This document shows, in pieces, positions 6,647-14,777 of a stretch of DNA of 20,084 nucleotides. The stretch lies in NCBI GenBank assembly GCA_050178915.1, contig JBFXFO010000065.1, positions 1-20,084 on the forward strand, read 5' to 3'. This DNA comes from JBFXAF01 sp050178915 (GTDB lineage Bacteria; Pseudomonadota; Alphaproteobacteria; Rhizobiales; Rhizobiaceae). The notes under the pieces are model-generated. The model was not told the origin of the DNA. It worked only from the letters and a program-made list of their open reading frames with translations, and searched no databases. Each line of letters opens with the position of its first letter. Position 1 is the first letter of the stretch. Made by a program: the position numbers and the translations under genes.

Positions 6647-7819
6647 ATGCGGATCATCGAACGCTACATTCTGGTGCGCGCGTTCGGGATGTTTGCTGCG
6701 ACGCTGATCATCTCGCTCGCCATCGTCTGGACGACGCAGGTGCTCACGCGCATCAATCTGGTCACCGACAGCGGCGCTTCGGCGGCATCGTTCCTCTACA
6801 TCGCCACGCTGATGCTGCCCACGGTCGCGCCGGAGGTCATCCCCTTCGCCGTCGTCATCGCCGTCGCCCACACGCTGACGACGATGAACTCCGATTCGGA
6901 ACTGGTGGTGATCAACGCCGCCGGCTCCTCGCGCACGGCGATCATCCGCCCGGTTCTGATCCTCGCCATCGGCGCCGGCCTGTTCTTCTTTTTCATCCAG
7001 AACGTGGTCGACCCGCAGGCGCGGCGCGCCTTCCGGCAGGGTCTGGCCGCCGCCAATGCCGACCTGATCTCGAGCGTGATCCAGGAAGGCACCTTCCGCC
7101 GGGTGCAGGACAGCCTCTACGTGCAGGTCGGCGAAAGGCTGTCCGGCGGACAACTCGGCAGCATCATCGTCGCCGACGCGCGGCAGCCGAACACGGAACT
7201 GATCTACTACGCCAAGCGCGGCACAGTCGGCGGCCTGCAGGGCCGCAACGCGCTGATCATGTCGGACGGAGTCGTTCACAGGAAGACCGCCGACGGTCAG
7301 GTCTCGATGATCCGGTTCGATTCATACCTTTTCGACCTGTCCTCCTTCACGGTGACGGGAGAACTGCAGCTGTCACCGGAAGACCAGACGCTGCCCTACC
7401 TGTTCTCGCCGAATCCTGAAGACCGCGAATTCCAGCAGAATCCGCAGCATTTCCGCTCGGTTCTGATCCGCCGCCTGACCGAATGGTTCTATCCGATCGC
7501 CTTTGCGCTGGTGGCGCTGGCCGTCGCCGGAGATGCCCGCTCGCACCGGCAGGCGCGCATCCACCCGCTGATCACCGCCATGGTCATCACCCTGTCGCTG
7601 CGCTGGCTGAGCTTCTTCAGCGCCGGCGAAGCGCAGACCAAGCCGATGTTCGTCGGGTTCATGTTCCTCATCCTCGCCGTCGCCAGCGCCGTGCCGATCT
7701 GGTTCATTGCCACGCATCGCACGATGGAACTGCCCCTTTCGGTGGTGGAGCGCATCACCGGCGCGATTCGCGGCCTGGTTGCGCGCCTGATGCCGCGACG
7801 CGCATCGAGGGTCGCCTGA
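6647..7819 (+). CDS. lptF: LPS export ABC transporter permease LptF
   Basis: A 390-residue inner-membrane permease of the YjgP/YjgQ family. With LptG and the LptB ATPase (not in this window) it extracts lipopolysaccharide from the inner membrane and passes it to LptC/LptA. Six hydrophobic spans are visible, at about 12-32, 50-75, 99-119, 279-296, 306-325 and 335-355, with a large periplasmic beta-jellyroll region (about 125-270) between spans 3 and 4, the standard family layout. The ERYILVRAFGMF start and the TMNSDSELVVINAAGSSR coupling-helix region (about 79-96) are typical. The ATG at 6647 begins the family N-terminus. It is followed two bases after its stop by lptG. LptF is assigned rather than LptG because it comes first in the pair and has the ERY start. 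Confidence 0.93.
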   Translation: MRIIERYILVRAFGMFAATLIISLAIVWTTQVLTRINLVTDSGASAASFLYIATLMLPTVAPEVIPFAVVIAVAHTLTTMNSDSELVVINAAGSSRTAIIRPVLILAIGAGLFFFFIQNVVDPQARRAFRQGLAAANADLISSVIQEGTFRRVQDSLYVQVGERLSGGQLGSIIVADARQPNTELIYYAKRGTVGGLQGRNALIMSDGVVHRKTADGQVSMIRFDSYLFDLSSFTVTGELQLSPEDQTLPYLFSPNPEDREFQQNPQHFRSVLIRRLTEWFYPIAFALVALAVAGDARSHRQARIHPLITAMVITLSLRWLSFFSAGEAQTKPMFVGFMFLILAVASAVPIWFIATHRTMELPLSVVERITGAIRGLVARLMPRRASRVA

Positions 7820-7821
7820 TC

Positions 7822-8907
7822 ATGGGGTGGACGCTCGGACGCTATTTCTTCTTCCGCCACGTGGCGGTCATGTGCTGGTTCTTCCTCGGCATTTTCGCTC
7901 TTGTCTACATCGTTGATTTTACGGAGCTTTCACGCCGAATGGCGGATGCGCCCGAGTTCAACATGCGCATCGGCCTGCTGATGTCGGCAACGCGCGTGCC
8001 GATGATCATGCTGCAGACGATTCCGTTCATCGCGCTGTTCGCGGCAATGGCCACGCTGATCGCGCTCAACCGTAAGTACGAGCTGGTCATCGCCCGCTCG
8101 GCCGGCCTGTCTGCCTGGCAGTTCCTGCGGCCCGTCTGCCTCGGTGCGCTGCTCTTCGGGGTTCTCGCGGTCGGTGTGCTCAATCCGCTCGCCGCCCGCG
8201 GCTTCAGCTGGGCGGAATCCATGGAAAACGCCCTCATGTCCCGTGAAACCTTCAAGGTTTCAGCGTTTGGAACCCCCTGGTTGCGGCAGCGCGCCGCTGG
8301 CCGTGACATGGTGATCGGAGCCCGCGCCGTGCTCAACGGCGGCCTCGAACTCGCCTTCCCGACCTTCATCGAGATCGGCGAGAATGGCGACCTCGGCGAG
8401 CGCTTCGACGCCGACAGCGCAACCCTCGGCGCAGGCTACTGGGAACTGACCAATGTGCGTCGCATGAAGGAGGGCGAGACGCCGCGCATGGAACAGACGG
8501 TGCGCCTGCCCACCAACCTGCGTCCGGAATACGTTCAGGAGCAGTTGGCAAGGCCGGAAACCATCCCCTTCTTCGAGCTTCCCGGCAAGATCGAGGTGGC
8601 GCGCTCGTTCGGTCTCACGGCGAACGGTTTTGCAATGCAGCTTCACTCGCTGATCGCCTTGCCGTTCCTGCTTGTCGCCATGACGCTGGTGGCTGCCACA
8701 ACGTCAATGCGCTTCGCCCGAATGGGGCAGTCCGAGACGCTGATTTTGGGTGGCGTGCTGGCCGGCTTTCTGCTCTATGTCATCTCGGTTCTGGTCAAGG
8801 CGTTCGGGACTGCGGGAATCGTGCCGCCGGTAGTGGCAGCTTGGGTCCCCGTCTTCCTTGCGACCGTATTTGGGGTTACCTTCTTGCTCTACAGGGAGGA
8901 CGGTTAG
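7822..8907 (+). CDS. lptG: LPS export ABC transporter permease LptG
   Basis: A 361-residue partner of LptF in the LptB2FG complex of the inner membrane. The start MGWTLGRYFFFRHV is typical of rhizobial LptG. Spans are visible at about 13-33, 58-82 and 103-122, then a periplasmic jellyroll, then three spans in the last 90 residues (LPFLLVAMTLVAA, LILGGVLAGFLLYVISVLV, VVAAWVPVFLATVFGVTFLLY). The coupling-helix segment ALNRKYELVIARSAGLS (about 81-97) resembles that of LptF. The ATG at 7822 is only two bases after the lptF stop, with GAGG at 7807-7810; the frame is open far upstream inside lptF, but that part is out-of-frame shadow. The stop codon overlaps the GTG start of lptD by one base. Confidence 0.94.
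   Translation: MGWTLGRYFFFRHVAVMCWFFLGIFALVYIVDFTELSRRMADAPEFNMRIGLLMSATRVPMIMLQTIPFIALFAAMATLIALNRKYELVIARSAGLSAWQFLRPVCLGALLFGVLAVGVLNPLAARGFSWAESMENALMSRETFKVSAFGTPWLRQRAAGRDMVIGARAVLNGGLELAFPTFIEIGENGDLGERFDADSATLGAGYWELTNVRRMKEGETPRMEQTVRLPTNLRPEYVQEQLARPETIPFFELPGKIEVARSFGLTANGFAMQLHSLIALPFLLVAMTLVAATTSMRFARMGQSETLILGGVLAGFLLYVISVLVKAFGTAGIVPPVVAAWVPVFLATVFGVTFLLYREDG
8894..8900 (+). promoter_or_regulatory. Strong ribosome binding site deciding the lptD start
   Basis: GGGAGGA lies six bases before the GTG at 8907, within the last codons of lptG. It fixes a GTG start that overlaps the lptG stop (TAGTG), against a TTG at 8841 deeper inside lptG. Confidence 0.7.
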
Positions 8908-11291
8908 TGCCGCTGAATCAAGCGGACCCTAACTCGCGGGTTGGGAAAGTGCGCTTACTGAGCGCCACGGCCTTGCTTTGCCTGTTCGCCTTCGCCCCCA
9001 TACATGCCGCTACAGCACAGGACGGATCGCCGCTTGCCGCGCAGGCAGTGCCGGCTGATTCGGAGATGCTGCTCGAAGCCGACACGCTGATCTACGACAA
9101 CGACAACAATACCGTCACCGCGTCGGGCAGCGTGCAGATCGACTACAACGGCAACCGGCTGGTCGCCGACCGCATCGTCTACGACCGCAAGACCGGCAAG
9201 CTGCTTGCAAGCGGCAATGTGCAGTTCGTCGATCCGCAGGGCACCGTCGTCTACAGCGACGAGATCGACATCACCGACAATTTCGCCGACGGCTTCCTCA
9301 ACGCGCTGCGCGTCGAAACGACGGACAAGACCTATTTCGCCGCCGAGAGCGCGGAGCGGCAGGGCGGCACGACGACGACGTTCAACAACGGCGTCTACAC
9401 GGCCTGCGAGCCCTGCGAGGAAAATCCCGGCAAGGCTCCGATCTGGCGCATCAAGGGCCGCAAGATCATCTGGAACGGCAAGGAGAAGACGATCCGCTTC
9501 GAGCGCTCGCGCTTCGAGCTGTTCGGCCTGCCGATCGCCTACATGCCGTTCATCGAGGTCCCGGACCCGACGGTGAAGCGCAAGAGCGGCCTGCTGCTGC
9601 CGGGCATCCACTACAAGAGCGAGCTCGGCTTCGGCGTCAGCGTGCCCTACTACCTGGCGCTCGCGCCGACCTACGATCTGCTGGTCGAGGGCCACTATTA
9701 CGCCAAGCAGGGTTTCGTGCCGCAGGCCGAGTGGCGGCAGCAGTTCAACAACGGCGCGTACTACATCCGCGTCGCTGGCGTCCGTCAGGCCAATCCGGCT
9801 GCCTTCGGCTGGGGTACGGTCGATGCCGGCACGCTCGCCAATCCGAACCGCCTGCGCGGCATGATCGGCACGAAGGGCGATTTCCGCATCAATCCGCGCT
9901 GGACGTTCGGCTGGGACATCCTCGCCCAGTCCGACAAGAACTTCTCGTACACCTACTCGGTGCAGGGCTTCAGCGACTACGTGAAGCGGTCGCAGATCTA
10001 CCTGAACGGCATGACCGACCGGAACAGCTTCGATGCGCGGGCGCTGAAATTCGACGTGCAGGAAGACCTGCAGGATGGCAGCGTCAACGCACGCGATAAT
10101 CTGCAGCCTGTGGTCTTGCCGGTCATCGACTACGCCTACACGGCGCCGCGGGCGGTGGCGGGCGGCGAGCTTCGCTTCGACGTCAATGCCCAGGCGCTGC
10201 GCCGCGATGTGCTGGATCAGGCGCAGAGCGTTCCGGCGGTGCGCGGCATTTCCGGCACCACGGGGCGCGTCACGGCGGAAGCCGAGTGGAAGCGCACGCT
10301 GGTAACGGACGCTGGCCTCATCGTCACGCCGCTGCTGCATGTGCGTGGCGATTCCATCTACGTCTCCGCTGACGCTGCCAGCGTCGCCGGGATCAACCAG
10401 ATGGCGGCGTCGCGTGGCATCGTTGCGGACATCCGTTCCGCCTACAACCGCTTCATGGCGACGGCCGGCCTGGAAGTGCGCTGGCCCGTGCTCTTCTCGT
10501 CCACCAGCGCGACCCATGTGCTGGAGCCGGTGGCGCAGGTCTTTGCCCGTCCGGACGAGCGTTTCGCGCAAACGCTCGGCATCCCGAACGAGGACGCGCA
10601 GAGCTTCGTCTTCGACGCGACCACCCTCTTCGAGCGCGACAAATTCTCCGGCTATGATCGCATGGAGGGCGGCAGCCGCCTGAACCTCGGCATGCGCTAC
10701 ACCGGCACGCTGGCAAGCGGCTGGAGCGCCAATGCGGTCTTCGGGCAGTCCTACCAGCTCGGCGGCGTCAATGCCTTCGCGACGCCTGACCTGGTCAATG
10801 TCGGCGCCTTCTCCGGACTGGAGACGCCGCGGTCGGACTTCGTCGGCCTCGTTGGATTTGCCAGCCCCCATGGCTTCTACGGCTCGGTCAGCGCGCGTGT
10901 CGACGAGCAGACCCTCGAACTGCGCCGCGCCGAAGCAAAAGCAGGCGTAGCGCTCGATCGTGGTTCCGTCACCGCCAAGTACGCCTACATCCAGGCGCAG
11001 CCCCTCTACGGCCTTCCGGACGACCGCCACGAGGTCACCCTGTCCGGTTCACTGCGTCTGCGCGAGTACTGGCGCGTGTATGCGTCCGGCACCTACGACT
11101 TCCAGACGAAGGTGCTGATCAGCGACTCCATCGGCTTCGCCTATGACGACGAGTGCTTCACCTATTCGATGACGTTCTCGGAATCGCGCAGCCGCACGAC
11201 CCGCGAAGTGTCGCAGGCAGTCGGCTTCCAGCTGTCGTTCCGCACGATTGGTGATTTCGGCACGAGCAGTTCCGGCTTCAGCTCGAATTGA
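8907..11291 (+). CDS. lptD: LPS-assembly outer-membrane protein LptD
   Basis: A 794-residue outer-membrane beta-barrel that, with the lipoprotein LptE, inserts LPS into the outer leaflet. The N-terminus has a signal peptide (hydrophobic core about 17-31; likely cleavage near AATAQ at 35-38). An OstA/LptA-like beta-jellyroll domain follows (about 52-160: ADTLIYDNDNNTVTASGSVQIDY and further repeats), then the long barrel with many alternating aromatic strands. The C-terminal YDDECFTYSMTFSESR block is diagnostic of LptD. Mature cysteines are only Cys167, Cys170 and Cys750. The barrel ends in LSFRTIG followed by a short Ser-rich tail. The GTG start is supported by GGGAGGA and overlaps the lptG stop, so the two are translationally coupled. 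The client chaperone surA is encoded next. Confidence 0.94.
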   Translation: MPLNQADPNSRVGKVRLLSATALLCLFAFAPIHAATAQDGSPLAAQAVPADSEMLLEADTLIYDNDNNTVTASGSVQIDYNGNRLVADRIVYDRKTGKLLASGNVQFVDPQGTVVYSDEIDITDNFADGFLNALRVETTDKTYFAAESAERQGGTTTTFNNGVYTACEPCEENPGKAPIWRIKGRKIIWNGKEKTIRFERSRFELFGLPIAYMPFIEVPDPTVKRKSGLLLPGIHYKSELGFGVSVPYYLALAPTYDLLVEGHYYAKQGFVPQAEWRQQFNNGAYYIRVAGVRQANPAAFGWGTVDAGTLANPNRLRGMIGTKGDFRINPRWTFGWDILAQSDKNFSYTYSVQGFSDYVKRSQIYLNGMTDRNSFDARALKFDVQEDLQDGSVNARDNLQPVVLPVIDYAYTAPRAVAGGELRFDVNAQALRRDVLDQAQSVPAVRGISGTTGRVTAEAEWKRTLVTDAGLIVTPLLHVRGDSIYVSADAASVAGINQMAASRGIVADIRSAYNRFMATAGLEVRWPVLFSSTSATHVLEPVAQVFARPDERFAQTLGIPNEDAQSFVFDATTLFERDKFSGYDRMEGGSRLNLGMRYTGTLASGWSANAVFGQSYQLGGVNAFATPDLVNVGAFSGLETPRSDFVGLVGFASPHGFYGSVSARVDEQTLELRRAEAKAGVALDRGSVTAKYAYIQAQPLYGLPDDRHEVTLSGSLRLREYWRVYASGTYDFQTKVLISDSIGFAYDDECFTYSMTFSESRSRTTREVSQAVGFQLSFRTIGDFGTSSSGFSSN

Positions 11292-11365
11292 GCCCCTGCG
11301 GTCATCGTTTCGCCGTACACCTCCCGCATGCGAACGGCAAAATCATAGAATACGGGATACCGCGC

Positions 11366-12289
11366 ATGAGAACGACACAGCGCTTCCTCGCAGCAGCCAT
11401 TGCCTTTGTCGCTGCCTTCTCCCTGCAGACGATCGCGACCCCGGTCGCACAGGCGAGCGAGATCAAGCTTGTCGTCAATGACATTGCGATCACCAGCTAC
11501 GACATCCAGCGCCGCTCGGCGTTCCTCAAGCTGCAGCAGCAGAAGGGCGGCGCTGCCGTCGCCGAGGAAGAGATGATCAAGCAGGCGCTGCGCCTGTCGG
11601 AGATGAAACGCCTCGGAATCCGCATCAGCGACCAGCAGGTCGATGATTCCTATGCGAATTTCGCGCGGAGCAACAAGATGCCGGTCAAGCAGCTCGACGC
11701 GATCATGGCGCAGACCGGCGTTACCAAAGGCCATTTCAAGGAGTTCATCCGTACCCAGATGGGCTGGGGCCAGGCCATGCAGCGCAAGTTCCGCACTGGG
11801 AAGATGAGCGAGCAGGACGTCGTCCAGCGTATGCTGCAGAAGGGCGGCGCCAAGCCCTCGGCGACCGAGTACATGCTGCAGCAGGTGATCTTTGTGGTGC
11901 CGGCTTCCGAACGCAAGTCGCTGCTCGGCAAGCGCAAGCGTGAGGCCGAGGCGTTTCGGCAACGTTATTCCGGCTGTGCCAAGGCACGCGAATTCGTGAA
12001 GGGACTTGTGGACGTGACCGTGCGTGATCTCGGTCGTGTTCTGGCGCCCGAACTGCCGCCGGAATGGGCTGACTCGATCAAGAATGCACGCCCCGGCGAC
12101 GCCACCAAGGTGCGCGAGACCGATCGCGGTGTCGAATTCATCGGCGTGTGCAGCGCTCGCGAGGTGTCGGATGACCGTGTCGCCCAGATGGTGCTGCAAG
12201 GCGAGGCAATGAAGGGCGGCGAGGCGGACGACCTCGAGCGGAAATACACCGAAGAGTTGCGCGCCAAGGCGCGGATCGTCCGTCGCTAG
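11366..12289 (+). CDS. surA: SurA-like periplasmic chaperone with degenerate parvulin domain
   Basis: A 307-residue periplasmic chaperone related to SurA, which escorts outer-membrane proteins including LptD to the BAM complex. Residues 1-30 form a signal peptide ending AQA. A SurA N-terminal helical domain follows (about 33-150: LVVNDIAITSYDIQRR is the family opening). Then comes one parvulin-like domain (about 165-275) that lacks the usual HILI start, having YMLQQVIFVVP instead; DLGRVLAPELPPEW stands where the LGW segment is expected. E. coli SurA has 428 residues and two parvulin domains. Isomerase activity is therefore doubtful and chaperone activity likely. The ATG at 11366 is chosen because a signal peptide begins there; an in-frame TTG at 11288 overlaps the lptD stop and would spoil it. 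It lies 74 bp after lptD. Confidence 0.85.
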   Translation: MRTTQRFLAAAIAFVAAFSLQTIATPVAQASEIKLVVNDIAITSYDIQRRSAFLKLQQQKGGAAVAEEEMIKQALRLSEMKRLGIRISDQQVDDSYANFARSNKMPVKQLDAIMAQTGVTKGHFKEFIRTQMGWGQAMQRKFRTGKMSEQDVVQRMLQKGGAKPSATEYMLQQVIFVVPASERKSLLGKRKREAEAFRQRYSGCAKAREFVKGLVDVTVRDLGRVLAPELPPEWADSIKNARPGDATKVRETDRGVEFIGVCSAREVSDDRVAQMVLQGEAMKGGEADDLERKYTEELRAKARIVRR

Positions 12290-12342
12290 ACCTGGCGTGC
12301 TGACCGAGCCGGCGAAGACCGTTCCAGCTGTTCCCGGCCCGC

Positions 12343-13167
12343 ATGAGCGCTGACGGCCTGCCCCCTCTGCGGGATGTGATCGAGCGCCATGGCCTGATGG
12401 CGAAAAAGGCGCTCGGCCAGAATTTCCTGCTCGACCTCAACCTCACCGGCAAGGTTGCCCGCACTGCCGGAGACCTCGCAGACGCAACCGTGATCGAAGT
12501 CGGCCCCGGGCCGGGCGGTCTGACGCGGGCATTGCTCCTGCATGGTGCGAAGCGGGTCATCGCCGTCGAGCGCGACGAGCGCTGTCTGCCGGCGCTCGCC
12601 GAGGTCGCTGCCCACTATCCCGGCCGGCTCGAAGTCATCTCCGGCGATGCGCTGCAGACCGATTTCCACACGCTCGCGGACGGTGAGGTCAAGATCGTCT
12701 CCAACCTGCCCTACAACATCGGCACCGAACTGCTGGTGCGTTGGCTGGCGGCCCGGGACTGGCCGCCCTTCTGGTCCTCGCTGACCTTGATGTTCCAGCG
12801 CGAGGTCGCGCAGCGCATCGTCGCCGCACCCGACAGCGAGGCATTTGGCCGGCTGGGCGTTTTGGCGGGCTGGCGGACGCACGCCCGCATCGCCTTCGAT
12901 GTGCCGCCCCAGGCCTTCACGCCGCCGCCGAAGGTGACCTCTTCCGTTGTCCACCTCACGCCGCGCGCGGAGCCTCTGGCGGCCGATATCCGCAAGCTGG
13001 AGCGGGTCACCGAGGCAGCGTTCGGACAACGTCGAAAGATGCTGCGCCAGAGCCTCAAGCCGCTCGGCGGAGAGGCCTTGCTTGCCGCTGCCGGCATCGA
13101 TCCGACGCGCCGCGCCGAGACACTGAGCGTCGCCGAATTCGTGACCCTGGCCAATCTGGTCGGCTGA
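12343..13167 (+). CDS. rsmA: 16S rRNA (adenine1518/1519-N6)-dimethyltransferase
   Basis: A 274-residue SAM-dependent methyltransferase (KsgA/RsmA) that dimethylates two adjacent adenines in the 3' hairpin of 16S rRNA late in 30S assembly. The family N-terminal KKALGQNFLLD is at 21-31, the SAM-binding motif EVGPGPGGLT at 52-61, the acidic residue after the second strand at VER (75-77), and the catalytic NLPYNIGTELL at 121-131. The C-terminal helical domain contains the PPPKVTSSVVHL and FGQRRKMLRQSLK segments typical of the family. The length is normal. The ATG at 12343 has no evident Shine-Dalgarno sequence. It is the last gene of the lpt run, 53 bp after surA. pdxA, which usually lies between the two, is absent. 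It converges on gmk with four bases between the stops. Confidence 0.95.
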   Translation: MSADGLPPLRDVIERHGLMAKKALGQNFLLDLNLTGKVARTAGDLADATVIEVGPGPGGLTRALLLHGAKRVIAVERDERCLPALAEVAAHYPGRLEVISGDALQTDFHTLADGEVKIVSNLPYNIGTELLVRWLAARDWPPFWSSLTLMFQREVAQRIVAAPDSEAFGRLGVLAGWRTHARIAFDVPPQAFTPPPKVTSSVVHLTPRAEPLAADIRKLERVTEAAFGQRRKMLRQSLKPLGGEALLAAAGIDPTRRAETLSVAEFVTLANLVG

Positions 13168-13171
13168 CCGG

Positions 13172-13822
<651 letters not shown>

Positions 13823-13857
13823 TCCTACCCCAATTTCGGGCCCACTCCCGCTTGCCG

Positions 13858-14745
13858 CTATTCCAGGTTCTGGATCTGCTCGCGAAACTGGTCGACAACG
13901 ACCTTCAGTTGCAGTCCGATCGCAGTGACCGATGCGGCATTCGCCTTGGAGCAGAGTGTATTCGATTCGCGGTTAAGTTCCTGCGAAAGGAAATCGAGCT
14001 TGCGGCCCACCGGCCCGCCTGCCGCCAGCAGGGCGCGGGCGGCGCCGACATGCGTCTTCAGCCGGTCGAGTTCCTCGCGGATGTCGGCACGCGTCGCGAG
14101 CAGCGCGGCCTCCATGTGCAGCCGACTCTCGTCCAGCCCCGTGGCCGAGTCCATCAGCAGGCGCACCTGCTCGGCCAGCCGCAGGCGGATCACGGCCGGG
14201 TCGCGTGAAGGATCGCCTTCCGCAGCGAGGGCCAGCTGCATGATGCGTTCGAGATGGTCGAGCAGCAGGCTGCCGAGCGCCCGGCCTTCCTGCGCACGCG
14301 ACTTCGCAAGGTCGCCGAGCGCGGTCTCGAATGCGGACAGCACCGCGGCATCGAGCCCGGCAAGCGCCTCGTCGCTGTCCACGGTCTCAGGCGTATCCAG
14401 CACGCCGCGCAGGGCCAGCAGGCCATCGGCGGTGGCGGGGCCGACCTTGAACTGCTCCTCGAGCCGCTTGGCGAGGCCGGCGAGATCCTTCAGGAAGGCT
14501 TCGTTGACGACCGGCTGGGTTTGCAGCCCGACACGAGTGACCGTGAGCGTCGCCTGTATGTTGCCGCGAGCGAACCGCTTCTGCACCGCCTGGCGCGCCT
14601 GCTGTTCCAGTCGCTCGAAGCCCGGCGGAAGCCGCAGTCGCGTCTCCAGTCCCTTGCCGTTCACGGATTTGGCTTCCCACGCGATCACCGTGCCTTCGTG
14701 ATCGGTGGCGGCGCGGGCGAAGCCCGTCATGCTCTGCAAGGCCAT
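13858..14745 (-). CDS. yicC: YicC family endoribonuclease
   Basis: A 295-residue protein of the YicC/YloC family. Members from E. coli and Bacillus have been shown to act as endoribonucleases, and the E. coli one affects small-RNA turnover. The N-terminal YicC domain begins at once (QSMTGFARA, residues 4-12) and includes EAKSVNGKGLETRLRLP (about 24-40). The C-terminal DUF1732 domain (about 210-295) contains EELDRLKTHV, GRKLDFLSQELNRESNTLCSKA and a final REQIQNLE, the standard ending. The length is normal (E. coli 287). The Shine-Dalgarno is weak, so the ATG at 14745 is chosen from the family N-terminus. It lies 32 bp after mltG and 35 bp before gmk, and is likely co-transcribed with both. Confidence 0.92.
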   Translation of the reverse strand: MALQSMTGFARAATDHEGTVIAWEAKSVNGKGLETRLRLPPGFERLEQQARQAVQKRFARGNIQATLTVTRVGLQTQPVVNEAFLKDLAGLAKRLEEQFKVGPATADGLLALRGVLDTPETVDSDEALAGLDAAVLSAFETALGDLAKSRAQEGRALGSLLLDHLERIMQLALAAEGDPSRDPAVIRLRLAEQVRLLMDSATGLDESRLHMEAALLATRADIREELDRLKTHVGAARALLAAGGPVGRKLDFLSQELNRESNTLCSKANAASVTAIGLQLKVVVDQFREQIQNLE

Positions 14746-14777
14746 CCTGTCTATCGCCCCTCCGGCGACGGCAGCTT

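Noticed and set aside
8955..11030. A 691-codon open frame antisense to lptD
   Set aside because: Long antisense frames are expected in high-GC DNA with strong third-position bias. The translation is Arg/Asp/Val-rich low complexity without domain motifs, while the plus strand has unmistakable LptD motifs.
12290..12342. A possible pdxA remnant in the surA-rsmA gap
   Set aside because: The 53 bp show no PdxA-like peptide in any frame that I can recognise; nothing supports a pseudogene.
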